Assembly: GCA_022820665.1 (NCBI GenBank)
Contig: JAJEFB010000003.1
Location: 1 to 42,409 of the forward strand
Direction: 5' to 3'
DNA length: 42,409 nucleotides
Source: Anaerolineae bacterium
Lineage (GTDB): Bacteria; Chloroflexota; Anaerolineae; Aggregatilineales; Phototrophicaceae
Part shown: positions 17,760 to 25,903 of the stretch, piece after piece
How the letters are laid out: the number at the start of each line of letters is the position of its first letter
How positions within the stretch are numbered: the stretch's first letter is position 1
Notes under the pieces: model-generated
Told to the model about the DNA's origin: nothing
The model's input: the letters and a program-made list of their open reading frames with translations, nothing else
Database searches by the model: none
Translations under genes and position numbers: made by a program

Positions 17760-17964
17760 TTGATTTCCGACTGTCAGCTAGCATCTGCATGAGAGTATTG
17801 GCCGCTTCAGGCGCGTCTATTGGTGACCAGAAGTCGTAACTTGTTCCATTTTGAAAGTACTTTTCTTCGTCGACAGCCAGTTCTCCAGCGAGGATCTGGA
17901 TAACCTTTGCCTTGTCACTTCGTTCAAGCTTATGTAATTCGTCCAAGAGTTCCCTCGACAACAT
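17752..17964 (-). CDS. Small protein paired with the retropepsin-like gene
   Basis: A 70-residue acidic protein starting MLSRELLDELHKLERSDKAKVI. The N-terminal helix resembles small helical partner proteins that precede retropepsin-like genes and some antitoxins. The middle has YDFWSPIDAPEAA. It overlaps the protease gene by 8 nt, so the two are probably translated together. I do not recognise a named family; a regulator or substrate role is only a guess. Confidence 0.6.
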   Translation of the reverse strand: MLSRELLDELHKLERSDKAKVIQILAGELAVDEEKYFQNGTSYDFWSPIDAPEAANTLMQMLADSRKSSG

Positions 17965-18294
17965 CGCTAGTCTCCCTAGCTAACCCGACGCTCATTGACG
18001 TTTACATTGTAACCCAATTGATTGCGTTGGTCATGGGACCGTAATCGCCCAACAGCCTGAAAAGAATCAGAGCTTTAACTTCTTCGTATCTGCATTCAAT
18101 GTAGAGAGCCTAAACATCAAACAGAGTATGCAAGTGGCCGCGCAGTTGCGTGGGATCGTGGCGATTCCATCACATCCCATTTGGGTCTGCGACCAACTCA
18201 GCTGCTGAACCTTCGCCCACCGTGCCTCAGTAAATGCAAGTAAATTATGCGAAAAAGTTGATGAAGTATAAACAGCCACAAAATAATCGAAAAC
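17965..18294. other. Spacer with no recognised gene
   Basis: About 330 bp upstream of the retropepsin pair and before the twin palindrome. The only frame of note (minus strand from 18351) starts inside the palindrome and has unlikely composition. I see no convincing promoter or RNA. Confidence 0.5.
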
Positions 18295-18391
18295 TGTAGG
18301 GGCGTTTCGCTGAAACGCCCGAAAATTACCGCATGAGCGATCATCGGGCAAGAAAATATGACGACGGGCGGCTCAGCGAGCCGCCCCTACA
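18295..18391. repeat. Twin REP-like palindrome bounded by 10-bp inverted ends
   Basis: TGTAGGGGCG (18295-18304) and CGCCCCTACA (18382-18391) are perfect inverted ends of a 97-bp unit. Inside are two strong hairpins: GGGCGTTTC-GCT-GAAACGCCC (18300-18320) and GGGCGGCTC-AGC-GAGCCGCCC (18366-18386). Two inverted palindromes in one unit match the layout of bacterial REP/BIME elements. It lies upstream of the MBL-fold hydrolase. Confidence 0.75.
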
Positions 18392-18483
18392 GGCTCCTCA
18401 TTTTTTGCATGACTTACTCGGTTCTACTTCTGCGGGAAATCAATGATATACTTCTCACTGCCCACCGAGCCTCGAGGCAATCC

Positions 18484-19467
18484 ATGACCGACGACGGCGT
18501 CACCCACATCGCGGAGGACATCGTACAAGTCCAGATCCCGCTGCCCTACGCGCTCAACATCGTCAACTGCTACCTGCTGCGCGGCGAAGGCGGCTGGACC
18601 CTGGTCGATACCGGATTGAACACCGCGGCCGCGCAAGCGCAGTGGACATTTGCGCTGAATCAGCTTGGGATAGCGCCTGACGATATCGAAAAGATCATCC
18701 TGACCCACATGCACCCCGATCATTTCGGCATGGCTGGCTGGTGGCAGCGGCTCGTTGAGCAGCCGATGCCGCTGTACTTCCCCGAGCTGGAAAAACCACA
18801 AGCGCAATACTTCTACAACCCGCGCAACACCGCGCGCTATCACCAATGGCTGCTCGCCTGCGGCGTCGACCAGGTCACCATTGATGAAGTTGAGGGCGCG
18901 CTGGGCAGCACGCGCGACGCGACTCGGCCGCATCCGCTACAGCAGGACACCATCAAAGCGGATAGAGTCCTCCGCATCGGGGGGCGCGACTTCCGCGCCA
19001 TTCACGCGCCGGGGCACAGCGACGGTCAGTTGATCTTCTATGACGCCGATGATCGGCTCATGTTGTGCGGCGACCACGTGCTGATGAAGATCACGCCGAA
19101 TATCGGCGCCTGGCAGCACGCGCAGCCCAATCCCCTGCGGCGCTTCCTGGATTCGCTGACTTCGCTGAAGGAACTCGATGTGAGGCTGGCGCTGCCCGGG
19201 CACAAGTGGCTCATCAGCGATTGGCGCGGCCGTATTGAAGAACTGCTGGACCATCACGACCAGCGCCTGGGTCATACCTTGGATGCCATCGCCGGAGGCG
19301 CGACCACAGTGCGCGAGATTGCGATGGTCATCTTCCCCTTCGAGCGCTTCACGCCTCATGAATGGCGCTTCGCCATGGCTGAGGCTCTGGCCCATTTGCA
19401 ACTGCTGCAAGAGCGCCGGCAAGTGACCCAACTAGAGGGCGAGGTCTATCGATATCGTTTGAATTGA
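18484..19467 (+). CDS. MBL-fold metallo-hydrolase
   Basis: A 327-residue metallo-beta-lactamase-fold protein. The metal-binding motif is LTHMHPDHFG (H75-x-H77-x-D79-H80), with the later ligands in HAPGHSDGQL and CGDHVL, so both zinc sites should form. The C-terminal ~100 residues are a helical extension beyond the core, of the type seen in glyoxalase II-like and LACTB2-like proteins. The frame is open from 18358, within the repeat, but the real start is the ATG at 18484 with GAGG 7 nt upstream. The substrate is unknown. Confidence 0.85.
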   Translation: MTDDGVTHIAEDIVQVQIPLPYALNIVNCYLLRGEGGWTLVDTGLNTAAAQAQWTFALNQLGIAPDDIEKIILTHMHPDHFGMAGWWQRLVEQPMPLYFPELEKPQAQYFYNPRNTARYHQWLLACGVDQVTIDEVEGALGSTRDATRPHPLQQDTIKADRVLRIGGRDFRAIHAPGHSDGQLIFYDADDRLMLCGDHVLMKITPNIGAWQHAQPNPLRRFLDSLTSLKELDVRLALPGHKWLISDWRGRIEELLDHHDQRLGHTLDAIAGGATTVREIAMVIFPFERFTPHEWRFAMAEALAHLQLLQERRQVTQLEGEVYRYRLN

Positions 19468-19475
19468 TAAGCCGC

Positions 19476-20405
19476 TCAAGCCGACCAGTAGACCCGCGCG
19501 GCATTTTGACCCAGGATTTGCGCCTTCTGTTCCGCGGATAGAAAGTCGCAGTGAACGCGAATCATGTTCAGCAACTGCCGATAGCTGCCGCTGGTTAACA
19601 ATCCCGGCACATCCGTGCCCCACATGATCTTGTCCGCGCTGATCAACTCGACGGCTCTGCGGATATAGTCTTGCGCGACGACATAGGGATATTCGTCGTA
19701 ATCGGGCGCATAAGCTGGCAAAGCCGATGTATCGAAATAGACGTTCGGCAGCTGTCCCAACAGAATCTGGTCCGTCCATGCCGCGTTGAGGGCGTCGTCA
19801 TCCGGGCGCGCGATCGGCGGCTGGCCCAGATGCGCGATAACGATGTTCAGCGCAGGGTAGCGGCGGGCGATCGCCGCGACACTTTCAGTCTGGTAGGATG
19901 CGCTGCCGGGCTTACCCAAGTCGAAGGTGACTACCAGATTGCGCCGCTGCGCCACTTCATAAATCCAGTGGAATTCCGCCGAGTCGATATCCAAATCCGG
20001 GTAGCGGCCCGTCAAGCCGGTCGTCTCGGTCAACTCGAATTTGACAACGCGCAGGCCGTGTTCATCGACGCATTGTTGAAATTGCAGCCGTACATCCCTG
20101 TCGCGCGGATCGGGGGCGAATGCGCCCAGAAAACGGTGGGACCATCGTTTGACTGCGGAGGCGACATAGGCATTGGCTTCGCCGTAGAAGGGACCTTGCA
20201 GAAGGACCGCGCGCTCAACGCCGGCCCAATCCATCTGCGCCAGCAGCGTCTCCGCGCTGAACGAGGTCGCCTCGGCGAATGGCGGCAGCAATTGAATCGT
20301 CTCATCGCCCCAGCGGGCACGTCCCCAAGACAGCGAGGTCGTGGCGCCGGTCGCGGTCTGGCCATTTACCGCGAGCATGATATGGGCATGGGCATCAATG
20401 ATCAT
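19476..20405 (-). CDS. Amidohydrolase-family (TIM-barrel) hydrolase
   Basis: A 309-residue member of the amidohydrolase_2 group, which includes lactonases and decarboxylases. It begins MIIDAHAHIML with metal ligands His6 and His8. Later ligands are likely in VVTFDLG, VIAHLGQPP and IMWGTDVPG (Asp). The long frame from 20612 is an artefact overlapping the BKACE gene; 20405 is the family start, 25 nt after the BKACE stop. It is the last gene of the catabolic locus and may open a lactone or process the final product. Confidence 0.82.
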   Translation of the reverse strand: MIIDAHAHIMLAVNGQTATGATTSLSWGRARWGDETIQLLPPFAEATSFSAETLLAQMDWAGVERAVLLQGPFYGEANAYVASAVKRWSHRFLGAFAPDPRDRDVRLQFQQCVDEHGLRVVKFELTETTGLTGRYPDLDIDSAEFHWIYEVAQRRNLVVTFDLGKPGSASYQTESVAAIARRYPALNIVIAHLGQPPIARPDDDALNAAWTDQILLGQLPNVYFDTSALPAYAPDYDEYPYVVAQDYIRRAVELISADKIMWGTDVPGLLTSGSYRQLLNMIRVHCDFLSAEQKAQILGQNAARVYWSA

Positions 20406-20430
20406 AACTGTCACATGCTTGAGGGCGCCA

Positions 20431-21348
20431 TCAAGCCGACAATCCCGTGATTCGCCGCGCTTCTTCCGGTGTGGCGATCTCGCGCCCGACTTCCCTGGCG
20501 ATGCGCGCGGCGCGCTCGACCAGTTCGGCGTTGCTCTTGGCGTAGACGCCCGGCTCGATATAGGGACAGTCTTCCATGCCGACGCGCACATGACCGCCGA
20601 TGGCAATACCATGGGCGATCGCCGCCCAATAAACCGCCGGCGCCATGCAACTCATGCTCCAGTTGACGTTCGCGGGCAAGTGATCAACCATGAACTGAAT
20701 GCCCTTGGCCGAGGGCGGCGTCCAGCTTTGCCCGGGCCAGCCGAAAAAGAGGGTCGCCCACAGGGGATTGGGCAGCAGCCCCAACTCGTCCTCGCGCTGG
20801 TCCCCCACCCAGAATTCGCCGGCGCGCACCTTCTCGATCGCCCAAAAGGCGCCGGTACTGAAGCATTCGATCTCCAGTTTGACATCGTTTTCCTTCGCCA
20901 GACGGGCATATTCGCGCAGTTCGGAGATGGGATGAATCGAGTAGCAATAGCCGGCCGGCGGATGCTCGAGTACCGGCTGGAAGTACTCGTCATGCGAGTC
21001 GAAGTTGATCGAACTCATATCCGGCTTCAGCTTCTGCCAGAGTTCGATCTTTTGTTCGAGGCGGATGCTGGCCAAGCCAAACTGAACGACAGCTCTGCCG
21101 GTCCCGCGGATGCGCTCGCTGATTTCCGCCCAGCCCTCCATGATCGGTATCTGCAAGAGCCTGCCGTCCGGCTGGATTTCTGTATCGCTGACATAGGAGC
21201 CATGCACGTGGCAAATGGATGCCCCGGCATTGATGGCGCGCGCATATTCATCGGCGACCCCGGTGGGATTGTCCGGTTTGGGACCGTTGGGATTATGCGG
21301 ATAGGTCAAAGTGGTATCGCAGGTGACTGTAATAACTAGTTTTTCCAT
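20431..21348 (-). CDS. Beta-keto-acid cleavage enzyme (BKACE, DUF849)
   Basis: A 305-residue BKACE-family protein; known members condense a beta-keto acid with acetyl-CoA to give acetoacetate and a new acyl-CoA, using Zn. It begins MEKLVITVTCDTTLTYP and has the HxH metal pair in AGASICHVHGSY. In most members I recall, H-x-H is followed by V-R-D; here it is G-S-Y, which may alter substrate choice. Other family segments are the substrate strands SINFDS and YSIHPISE, and HVRVGMED. The start at 21348 has GGGAG upstream; the longer frame from 21405 overlaps the dehydrogenase gene. Confidence 0.82.
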   Translation of the reverse strand: MEKLVITVTCDTTLTYPHNPNGPKPDNPTGVADEYARAINAGASICHVHGSYVSDTEIQPDGRLLQIPIMEGWAEISERIRGTGRAVVQFGLASIRLEQKIELWQKLKPDMSSINFDSHDEYFQPVLEHPPAGYCYSIHPISELREYARLAKENDVKLEIECFSTGAFWAIEKVRAGEFWVGDQREDELGLLPNPLWATLFFGWPGQSWTPPSAKGIQFMVDHLPANVNWSMSCMAPAVYWAAIAHGIAIGGHVRVGMEDCPYIEPGVYAKSNAELVERAARIAREVGREIATPEEARRITGLSA

Positions 21349-21401
21349 AAGACTATCTCCCTCTCTCATAGTGCCGTCGGCTATCTTCCGTTCTTTGGCG
21401 C

Positions 21402-22421
21402 TCAATCAAAGGTTAAAACGATGCGCCCGATGACGCCGCCCCGCAGCGTTTCCAGCGCCTCGTTCACTTGCTGTAAGGGGTAAGTCGCGCGCACGATTGA
21501 GCGCAACTTGCCCGCCCGGAAAAGCGCCAGGCAGCGCCGCAGATCATCGCGCCGGCCGGCGCGGGCGCCAAGCACTTCCTTCTCATTCTGCGCCAGTTCT
21601 TTGCCGGCCAGCGGCAGCGCTTCCGGCGTGTAACCCACAATGACCATGCGCCCGCCGCGGCGAAGAGCGGCGAATCCGGCGCGCATTGTATCTTCCAAGC
21701 CCACCACATCAATAACGCGATCGACGCCCAAGCCCGCGCTGCGGCGCAGCGCCTCGGCGACGAGTTCATCGGCTGCCAGCGGCAAAAACGAGGCCGCCCC
21801 TTGCGTCCGCGCCCAGCTTTCCTTAGCGACGTCGGTATCGACGGCGATCACTTCGACGCCCGATGCCGCCAGAATCTGCGTCACGACCGAGCCGACCCCG
21901 CCCACGCCGATCACCAGAACGCGGTCGCCGATGCTGACATCGGCGCGATCGACAGCGCGCAGCGCGGTCATGCCGGCGTCGCAGCAGGTCGCGCCATCCT
22001 CGAAACTCAGGCCGTCGGGCAAGCGGATCAACTGCTGCGCGGGCAGGCAAACGTAGTCCGCGTAGCCGCCGGGCAGATCCAGAACGCCGACGATGCCGCG
22101 CATATCGAGACAAAGCTGATCGCGGAAGCGCCGACAATAGAGGCAAGAGCCGCAGGTGACAAAATTGTAAACGACAACGCGATCGCCGGGCGCAAATTCG
22201 GTGACATCAGCGCCGCATTCGACCACTTCGCCAGCGATCTCGTGACCCATGACAAAAGGCAACTCCGGCACATAACCGAAGCCGTCCAGCAGCTTCAAGT
22301 CGGTGCCGTCAATGCCACAGGCGCGCACTCGCAGGAGCGCGTCGCCGGGTCCCGGCCGCGGCGTCGGCATCTCTTCGATGGAGAGCCGCTCGCCGATTTT
22401 CCTCAGGACCGCAGCCTTCAT
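21402..22421 (-). CDS. Zinc-dependent medium-chain alcohol dehydrogenase
   Basis: A 339-residue NAD(P)-dependent dehydrogenase of the MDR superfamily, close to sorbitol/threonine dehydrogenases. Catalytic zinc ligands are Cys35, His60 and Glu61. The structural zinc set is Cys90, 93, 96 and 104 (CGSCLYCRRFRDQLC). The Rossmann loop is GVGGVG at 172-177, followed by VIAVD, whose Asp suggests NAD preference. It overlaps the upstream isomerase gene by 4 nt (ATGA). In this locus it likely oxidises a secondary alcohol of the imported sugar-like compound. Confidence 0.87.
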   Translation of the reverse strand: MKAAVLRKIGERLSIEEMPTPRPGPGDALLRVRACGIDGTDLKLLDGFGYVPELPFVMGHEIAGEVVECGADVTEFAPGDRVVVYNFVTCGSCLYCRRFRDQLCLDMRGIVGVLDLPGGYADYVCLPAQQLIRLPDGLSFEDGATCCDAGMTALRAVDRADVSIGDRVLVIGVGGVGSVVTQILAASGVEVIAVDTDVAKESWARTQGAASFLPLAADELVAEALRRSAGLGVDRVIDVVGLEDTMRAGFAALRRGGRMVIVGYTPEALPLAGKELAQNEKEVLGARAGRRDDLRRCLALFRAGKLRSIVRATYPLQQVNEALETLRGGVIGRIVLTFD

Positions 22422-23245
22422 GACCCGTCTCCTTCGGCGATTCCTATCGCGACCAGGGCTTCACGATAAATGGGCAAGCCCCACTGGTATGATTTTTCCG
22501 GCACGGGATAGCCGTACATGTCCAGCGTCGACGTCCCGCGGAAGCCGATATCCGCCAGGGCGCGATTCATCGCCGCCAGATCGAGCATGCCTTTGCCGGG
22601 CGGGAAGTGCAATTCGCTGGTCAGGCAATCGGTATCCGAATAATGAAGGTGTTCGATGCGCGAATCCAAATCGTATATGGCGTCGACATAGCTTGTCGGT
22701 TGCCCGACGCCATAATGACAAAAGTCGAAGAGGATGCCAAAGGATTCGCGGTCGAGGCTGTCGCAAAGCCGCTTCATAAAGCTGTTGTCCATGCCCAGCG
22801 TGAAGGGATGCGGCTCGGCGATAAAGCGCGCGCCCTTCGGTCGGGCATAGTCAATCGCCTCGCTGAAAAGGCTGATTAATACCGCCAGCAGATCTTCATC
22901 GGGACTGTCGTCTTGCGGGCGCAAGCCTTCCCAGACCATGACATCCGCGACGCCAAGATCAACGGCGTAATCAACATCTTCTTTTAGACCCGCCAGCGTA
23001 CGATCATAATTCGCCCCTGATCCGAAAGGCTGAAAGTAATCGGCGCCGACCACGTTCAAACCCCACAGTTCCAAGCCGAGCTCGGCGGCGAATTCGCGGA
23101 AATGTCCCATCAAGGTTGGCGTCCTGCAGCCGGCGAGGTGCGGCTTCCACATCTCCACCGCATTGCAGCCGGAGGCTGCCAATCGCTGACAGGCTTCTTC
23201 CACCGGGTACGCTTCAAAGGTGATGGAGTTGCCGCATAGACGCAT
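22418..23245 (-). CDS. Sugar phosphate isomerase/epimerase-like TIM barrel
   Basis: A 275-residue AP_endonuc_2-fold protein (xylose isomerase-like superfamily). Typical metal-ligand strands are visible: FIAEPHPF (Glu), GILFDFCHYG (Asp and His), IEHLHYSDTD (His) and STLDMYGYP in the place of the last acidic ligand. Members isomerise or epimerise keto-sugars or dehydrate inosose. It overlaps the dehydrogenase gene by 4 nt and ends the Ldh-to-ADH coupled run. Confidence 0.8.
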   Translation of the reverse strand: MRLCGNSITFEAYPVEEACQRLAASGCNAVEMWKPHLAGCRTPTLMGHFREFAAELGLELWGLNVVGADYFQPFGSGANYDRTLAGLKEDVDYAVDLGVADVMVWEGLRPQDDSPDEDLLAVLISLFSEAIDYARPKGARFIAEPHPFTLGMDNSFMKRLCDSLDRESFGILFDFCHYGVGQPTSYVDAIYDLDSRIEHLHYSDTDCLTSELHFPPGKGMLDLAAMNRALADIGFRGTSTLDMYGYPVPEKSYQWGLPIYREALVAIGIAEGDGS

Positions 23246-23248
23246 CGT

Positions 23249-24304
23249 TCATTCTCCCTCGAGATCAATTTCGAGTTCGCGGGCGAGATTTCCGAGCGCC
23301 GTCCAAAGGCTTTCCGGCAAGTTGACGCCTTCTCGCTGACGCCGCTGCGCGTTGCGGTATTCCGGCTCGCCGGGGAACAGCACTTCGTCGAAGCCGGCGC
23401 GCGGACGCGATGACTTGACGTGCGCGATCAAGTCGCGGCTGCGACTCTTGAAGCTGTCCAGATCTTCAAAGGCTTCGATGTTCATCACTTGGAAGAGTAC
23501 GCCATTGCCGCCCGCCAGCGGCGTCTCGCTGACGTAACCGGCGCCGGTCAAACCGCCGGCCAGCATCTCGATCATCACGCCCAGCGCGTATCCCTTGTGA
23601 CCGACAGCGCCGCCCAGCGGCAAGATACCGCCCATCGGCGGACCGTAGAAGTCTCGGGCATCGGTGGTCGGCAAGCCGGCCGCATTGATGATGACGTCGG
23701 GCGGCAATGGATCGCCACGGTAGAGATGATCGCGCACTTTGCCCTCGGGCATCACCGAGGCCGTAATATCCACTAGAACATGCCAGTCATAGCCGCTGGG
23801 CGCGGCAAATGCCAGCGGCGTCGGCGTGAAGCGCCCGTCGATCCCGCCCCAGGGCACCACGGATCCGTCGCTCGCGGTCTGCGAATTGACATAAGCCATG
23901 CCGATCATATCCTGCTCGGCGGCCATCAAGACGTATTCGCCCAAGCGGCCGATATGCGGGCAATTGCGCAGCGCGACCAGGCTGACGCCGTGCTCTGCCG
24001 CCATGTCAAGCGCCTTGGCCATGGCAGCGCGCGCCGCGACTTGCCCCCAAGTTCGCCCGGCATCAAGCAGAGCGGTGCTCGAAGTTTCGCGCAGGGTCTT
24101 GACATCCGCGGCCGGATTCACCGCCCCTTCCCGCGCCCATTCGGCGTATTGCAAAAGTCGCATGATGCCATGCGAATCGTGCCCGGCCAGGTTGGCGCGC
24201 AAGAGCGTCTCGATCACCCAATCCGAGCGCGCGGGCGGGGAACCAAGGCGATTGAGTATCGCAGTCCCCACTCTCTTCAAGCGGGCGGCTTCCATCAAAG
24301 GCAC
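23249..24304 (-). CDS. Ldh-family (malate/L-lactate/ureidoglycolate-type) dehydrogenase
   Basis: A 351-residue member of the LDH2/MDH2 family, NAD(P)-dependent 2-hydroxyacid dehydrogenases unrelated to classic LDH. Signature segments are ANLAGHDSHGIMRL (catalytic His), NCPHIGRLGEY, VPWGGIDGRFTPTPLAFA and LGGAVGHKGYAL. I use the GTG at 24304, which shares a TAGTG junction with the aldolase stop; 126 nt of upstream open frame overlap that gene. In the locus it would oxidise a 2-hydroxy acid to the 2-keto acid that the neighbouring aldolase could cleave. Confidence 0.85.
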   Translation of the reverse strand: MPLMEAARLKRVGTAILNRLGSPPARSDWVIETLLRANLAGHDSHGIMRLLQYAEWAREGAVNPAADVKTLRETSSTALLDAGRTWGQVAARAAMAKALDMAAEHGVSLVALRNCPHIGRLGEYVLMAAEQDMIGMAYVNSQTASDGSVVPWGGIDGRFTPTPLAFAAPSGYDWHVLVDITASVMPEGKVRDHLYRGDPLPPDVIINAAGLPTTDARDFYGPPMGGILPLGGAVGHKGYALGVMIEMLAGGLTGAGYVSETPLAGGNGVLFQVMNIEAFEDLDSFKSRSRDLIAHVKSSRPRAGFDEVLFPGEPEYRNAQRRQREGVNLPESLWTALGNLARELEIDLEGE

Positions 24305-25095
24305 TAGCTGTCTCCGTTCTTTATGCTGTCGCGAAAAATAGCCAACATGTCGCGTGCGCCTCCCAAGATCAGCCCCTGATCGGAAGCGATCGGGATGATG
24401 TGCAAGCCCTGCTTCAGCAGGTTGCGCCATCCGAAGGGGCTATCCGGATCGGCATCGGGGGACCTGCCCGAAGCGAATCCGATGGTCGTGCCGCGGGCTT
24501 TCGCCACCACCCGGTCAATTGCGCTGATCACGCGCGGGTCATCAAAATGCGGCAGCAAGCCCATGCTGGCGCTCAAGTCGACGGCGCCGAACATGAAGGC
24601 GTCCAGACCCTCGACCTCCAGAATGGCGTCAATATCATTCACCGCCTCTATCGTTTCGATCATGATGACGACGATGGTCGAATCATTGGCGCGCGCCAGG
24701 TATTCCTTTTCCTCCAGTCCGTAACGGCTGGGGCGACGGGGACCCGTCCCGCGGATGCCTTGCGGCGGGTACTTGCAGGCGGCGACCGCTCCCCGCGCTT
24801 CTTCGGCGCTGCGAATATGCGGCACGAGCACGCCGCTGGCGCCCATATCCAGCACGCGCTTGATATGGACCGGATCTTTGCCCGGCACGCGCACGATCAC
24901 CGGCGTATCGCCCAAAGCGATGAGCAGATTTTGCAGCGTCCCCAAGTCAATCGCCGTATGCTCGGTATCGATAAAGACCCAGTCCAGCCCGACATCCCGG
25001 ATCATTTCGGCGACGGTGATATCGGTCAGGCTCATCCACATGCCCGGGCTCGGTTCGCGCCGTTGCCACTTGGCTTTCAGGTCGATTGCATTCAC
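24304..25095 (-). CDS. HpcH/HpaI-family aldolase (second copy)
   Basis: A 263-residue class II 2-keto acid aldolase. Family residues are visible in DTEHT (His), VRVPGKDP (Arg), LVPHIRSAEEAR, IVVIMIETIEAV (metal Glu) and MFGAVDLSASMG (metal Asp). A loop ASGRSPDADPDSPF near residue 210 has no counterpart in the other aldolase (2732-3499). It lies between the SDR and Ldh genes and most likely performs the carbon-carbon cleavage of the pathway, releasing pyruvate or a related keto acid. Confidence 0.85.
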   Translation of the reverse strand: MNAIDLKAKWQRREPSPGMWMSLTDITVAEMIRDVGLDWVFIDTEHTAIDLGTLQNLLIALGDTPVIVRVPGKDPVHIKRVLDMGASGVLVPHIRSAEEARGAVAACKYPPQGIRGTGPRRPSRYGLEEKEYLARANDSTIVVIMIETIEAVNDIDAILEVEGLDAFMFGAVDLSASMGLLPHFDDPRVISAIDRVVAKARGTTIGFASGRSPDADPDSPFGWRNLLKQGLHIIPIASDQGLILGGARDMLAIFRDSIKNGDS

Positions 25096-25102
25096 GTCTT
25101 CC

Positions 25103-25903
25103 TCATTCCTCTGTGTTCATCAATAAGATCCGCCGGTCCGTGACCAGCGGCAGCGGCCGCAGATGCAGCCCGCCGTCGACGACAAACTCAGCGCCGGTGG
25201 TGTAGGGGCTGAGCCGGTCCGAGAGCAGCAGTAGCGCTGTCGCCGCCAACTCTGTCGGCTCGCCAAAGCGCCGCAGCGGTATCTCCCCGCGTAAAATGCG
25301 CGCGCTTTCGTCGCCGATACCTTGCGTCAGCGGCGTCAGAAAATGACCCGGCACCAGCATATTGACGCGGATGCCATGCGGCGCCATCTCCAGCGCCAGC
25401 GTATTCTTGTAAACACGCAATCCGGTTTTGGCTATGTGATATGAAGCCTCGCCGTAAGCCTGGTTGAACTGCGCGGTCGAGCCGATGATCAGTATGCTGC
25501 CGCCGCCTCGGGCGATCATGCGCTTGCAAATCTCGCGACATGCAAAGACACAAGCGGAAAGATTTGTATTCAGTGTCCGGCGCCAAGCTTCCGCGCTGAT
25601 CCGCGTGACGGGTTGATGAGCGGCGATCGCGGCATTATTGACGTAGAGGTCAATCGAGCCCAGCTGGCTAGCCGCCTCGTCAACCATGCGCTCGACATCG
25701 GCTTCAATGCTGAGGTCCGCCGCGATGAATGATGTCCGAACGCCGAGACTTTTGATCTCGCGAATGGTCTCGTCAGCGGGCTGGTTGCTGGCAATGGCGA
25801 TATTGACCCTTGCCTCCGCCAGCGCCAGGGCGATGACGCGGCCGATGCCGGTGCCGCCGCCAGTGACGAGCGCGTTCTTGCCGCGCAAACCCGGTTCCAT
25901 CAC
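25103..25903 (-). CDS. Short-chain dehydrogenase/reductase
   Basis: A classical SDR of 266 residues. The cofactor loop is TGGGTGIG near residues 14-21, then ADLS, NNAA and the catalytic Ser (IGSTAQ) with YHIAK (Tyr-x3-Lys). It lacks the usual basic residue after the second strand, hinting at NAD. The C-terminal tail LVTDRRILLMNTEE is longer than usual. The start overlaps the ABC ATPase stop (25900-25903). It likely oxidises a sugar or sugar-acid hydroxyl. Confidence 0.85.
   Translation of the reverse strand: MMEPGLRGKNALVTGGGTGIGRVIALALAEARVNIAIASNQPADETIREIKSLGVRTSFIAADLSIEADVERMVDEAASQLGSIDLYVNNAAIAAHQPVTRISAEAWRRTLNTNLSACVFACREICKRMIARGGGSILIIGSTAQFNQAYGEASYHIAKTGLRVYKNTLALEMAPHGIRVNMLVPGHFLTPLTQGIGDESARILRGEIPLRRFGEPTELAATALLLLSDRLSPYTTGAEFVVDGGLHLRPLPLVTDRRILLMNTEE

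Noticed and set aside
18067..18351. 94-residue minus-strand open frame
   Set aside because: It begins inside the twin palindrome, has no ribosome binding site and shows no domain-like composition; I take it as chance.
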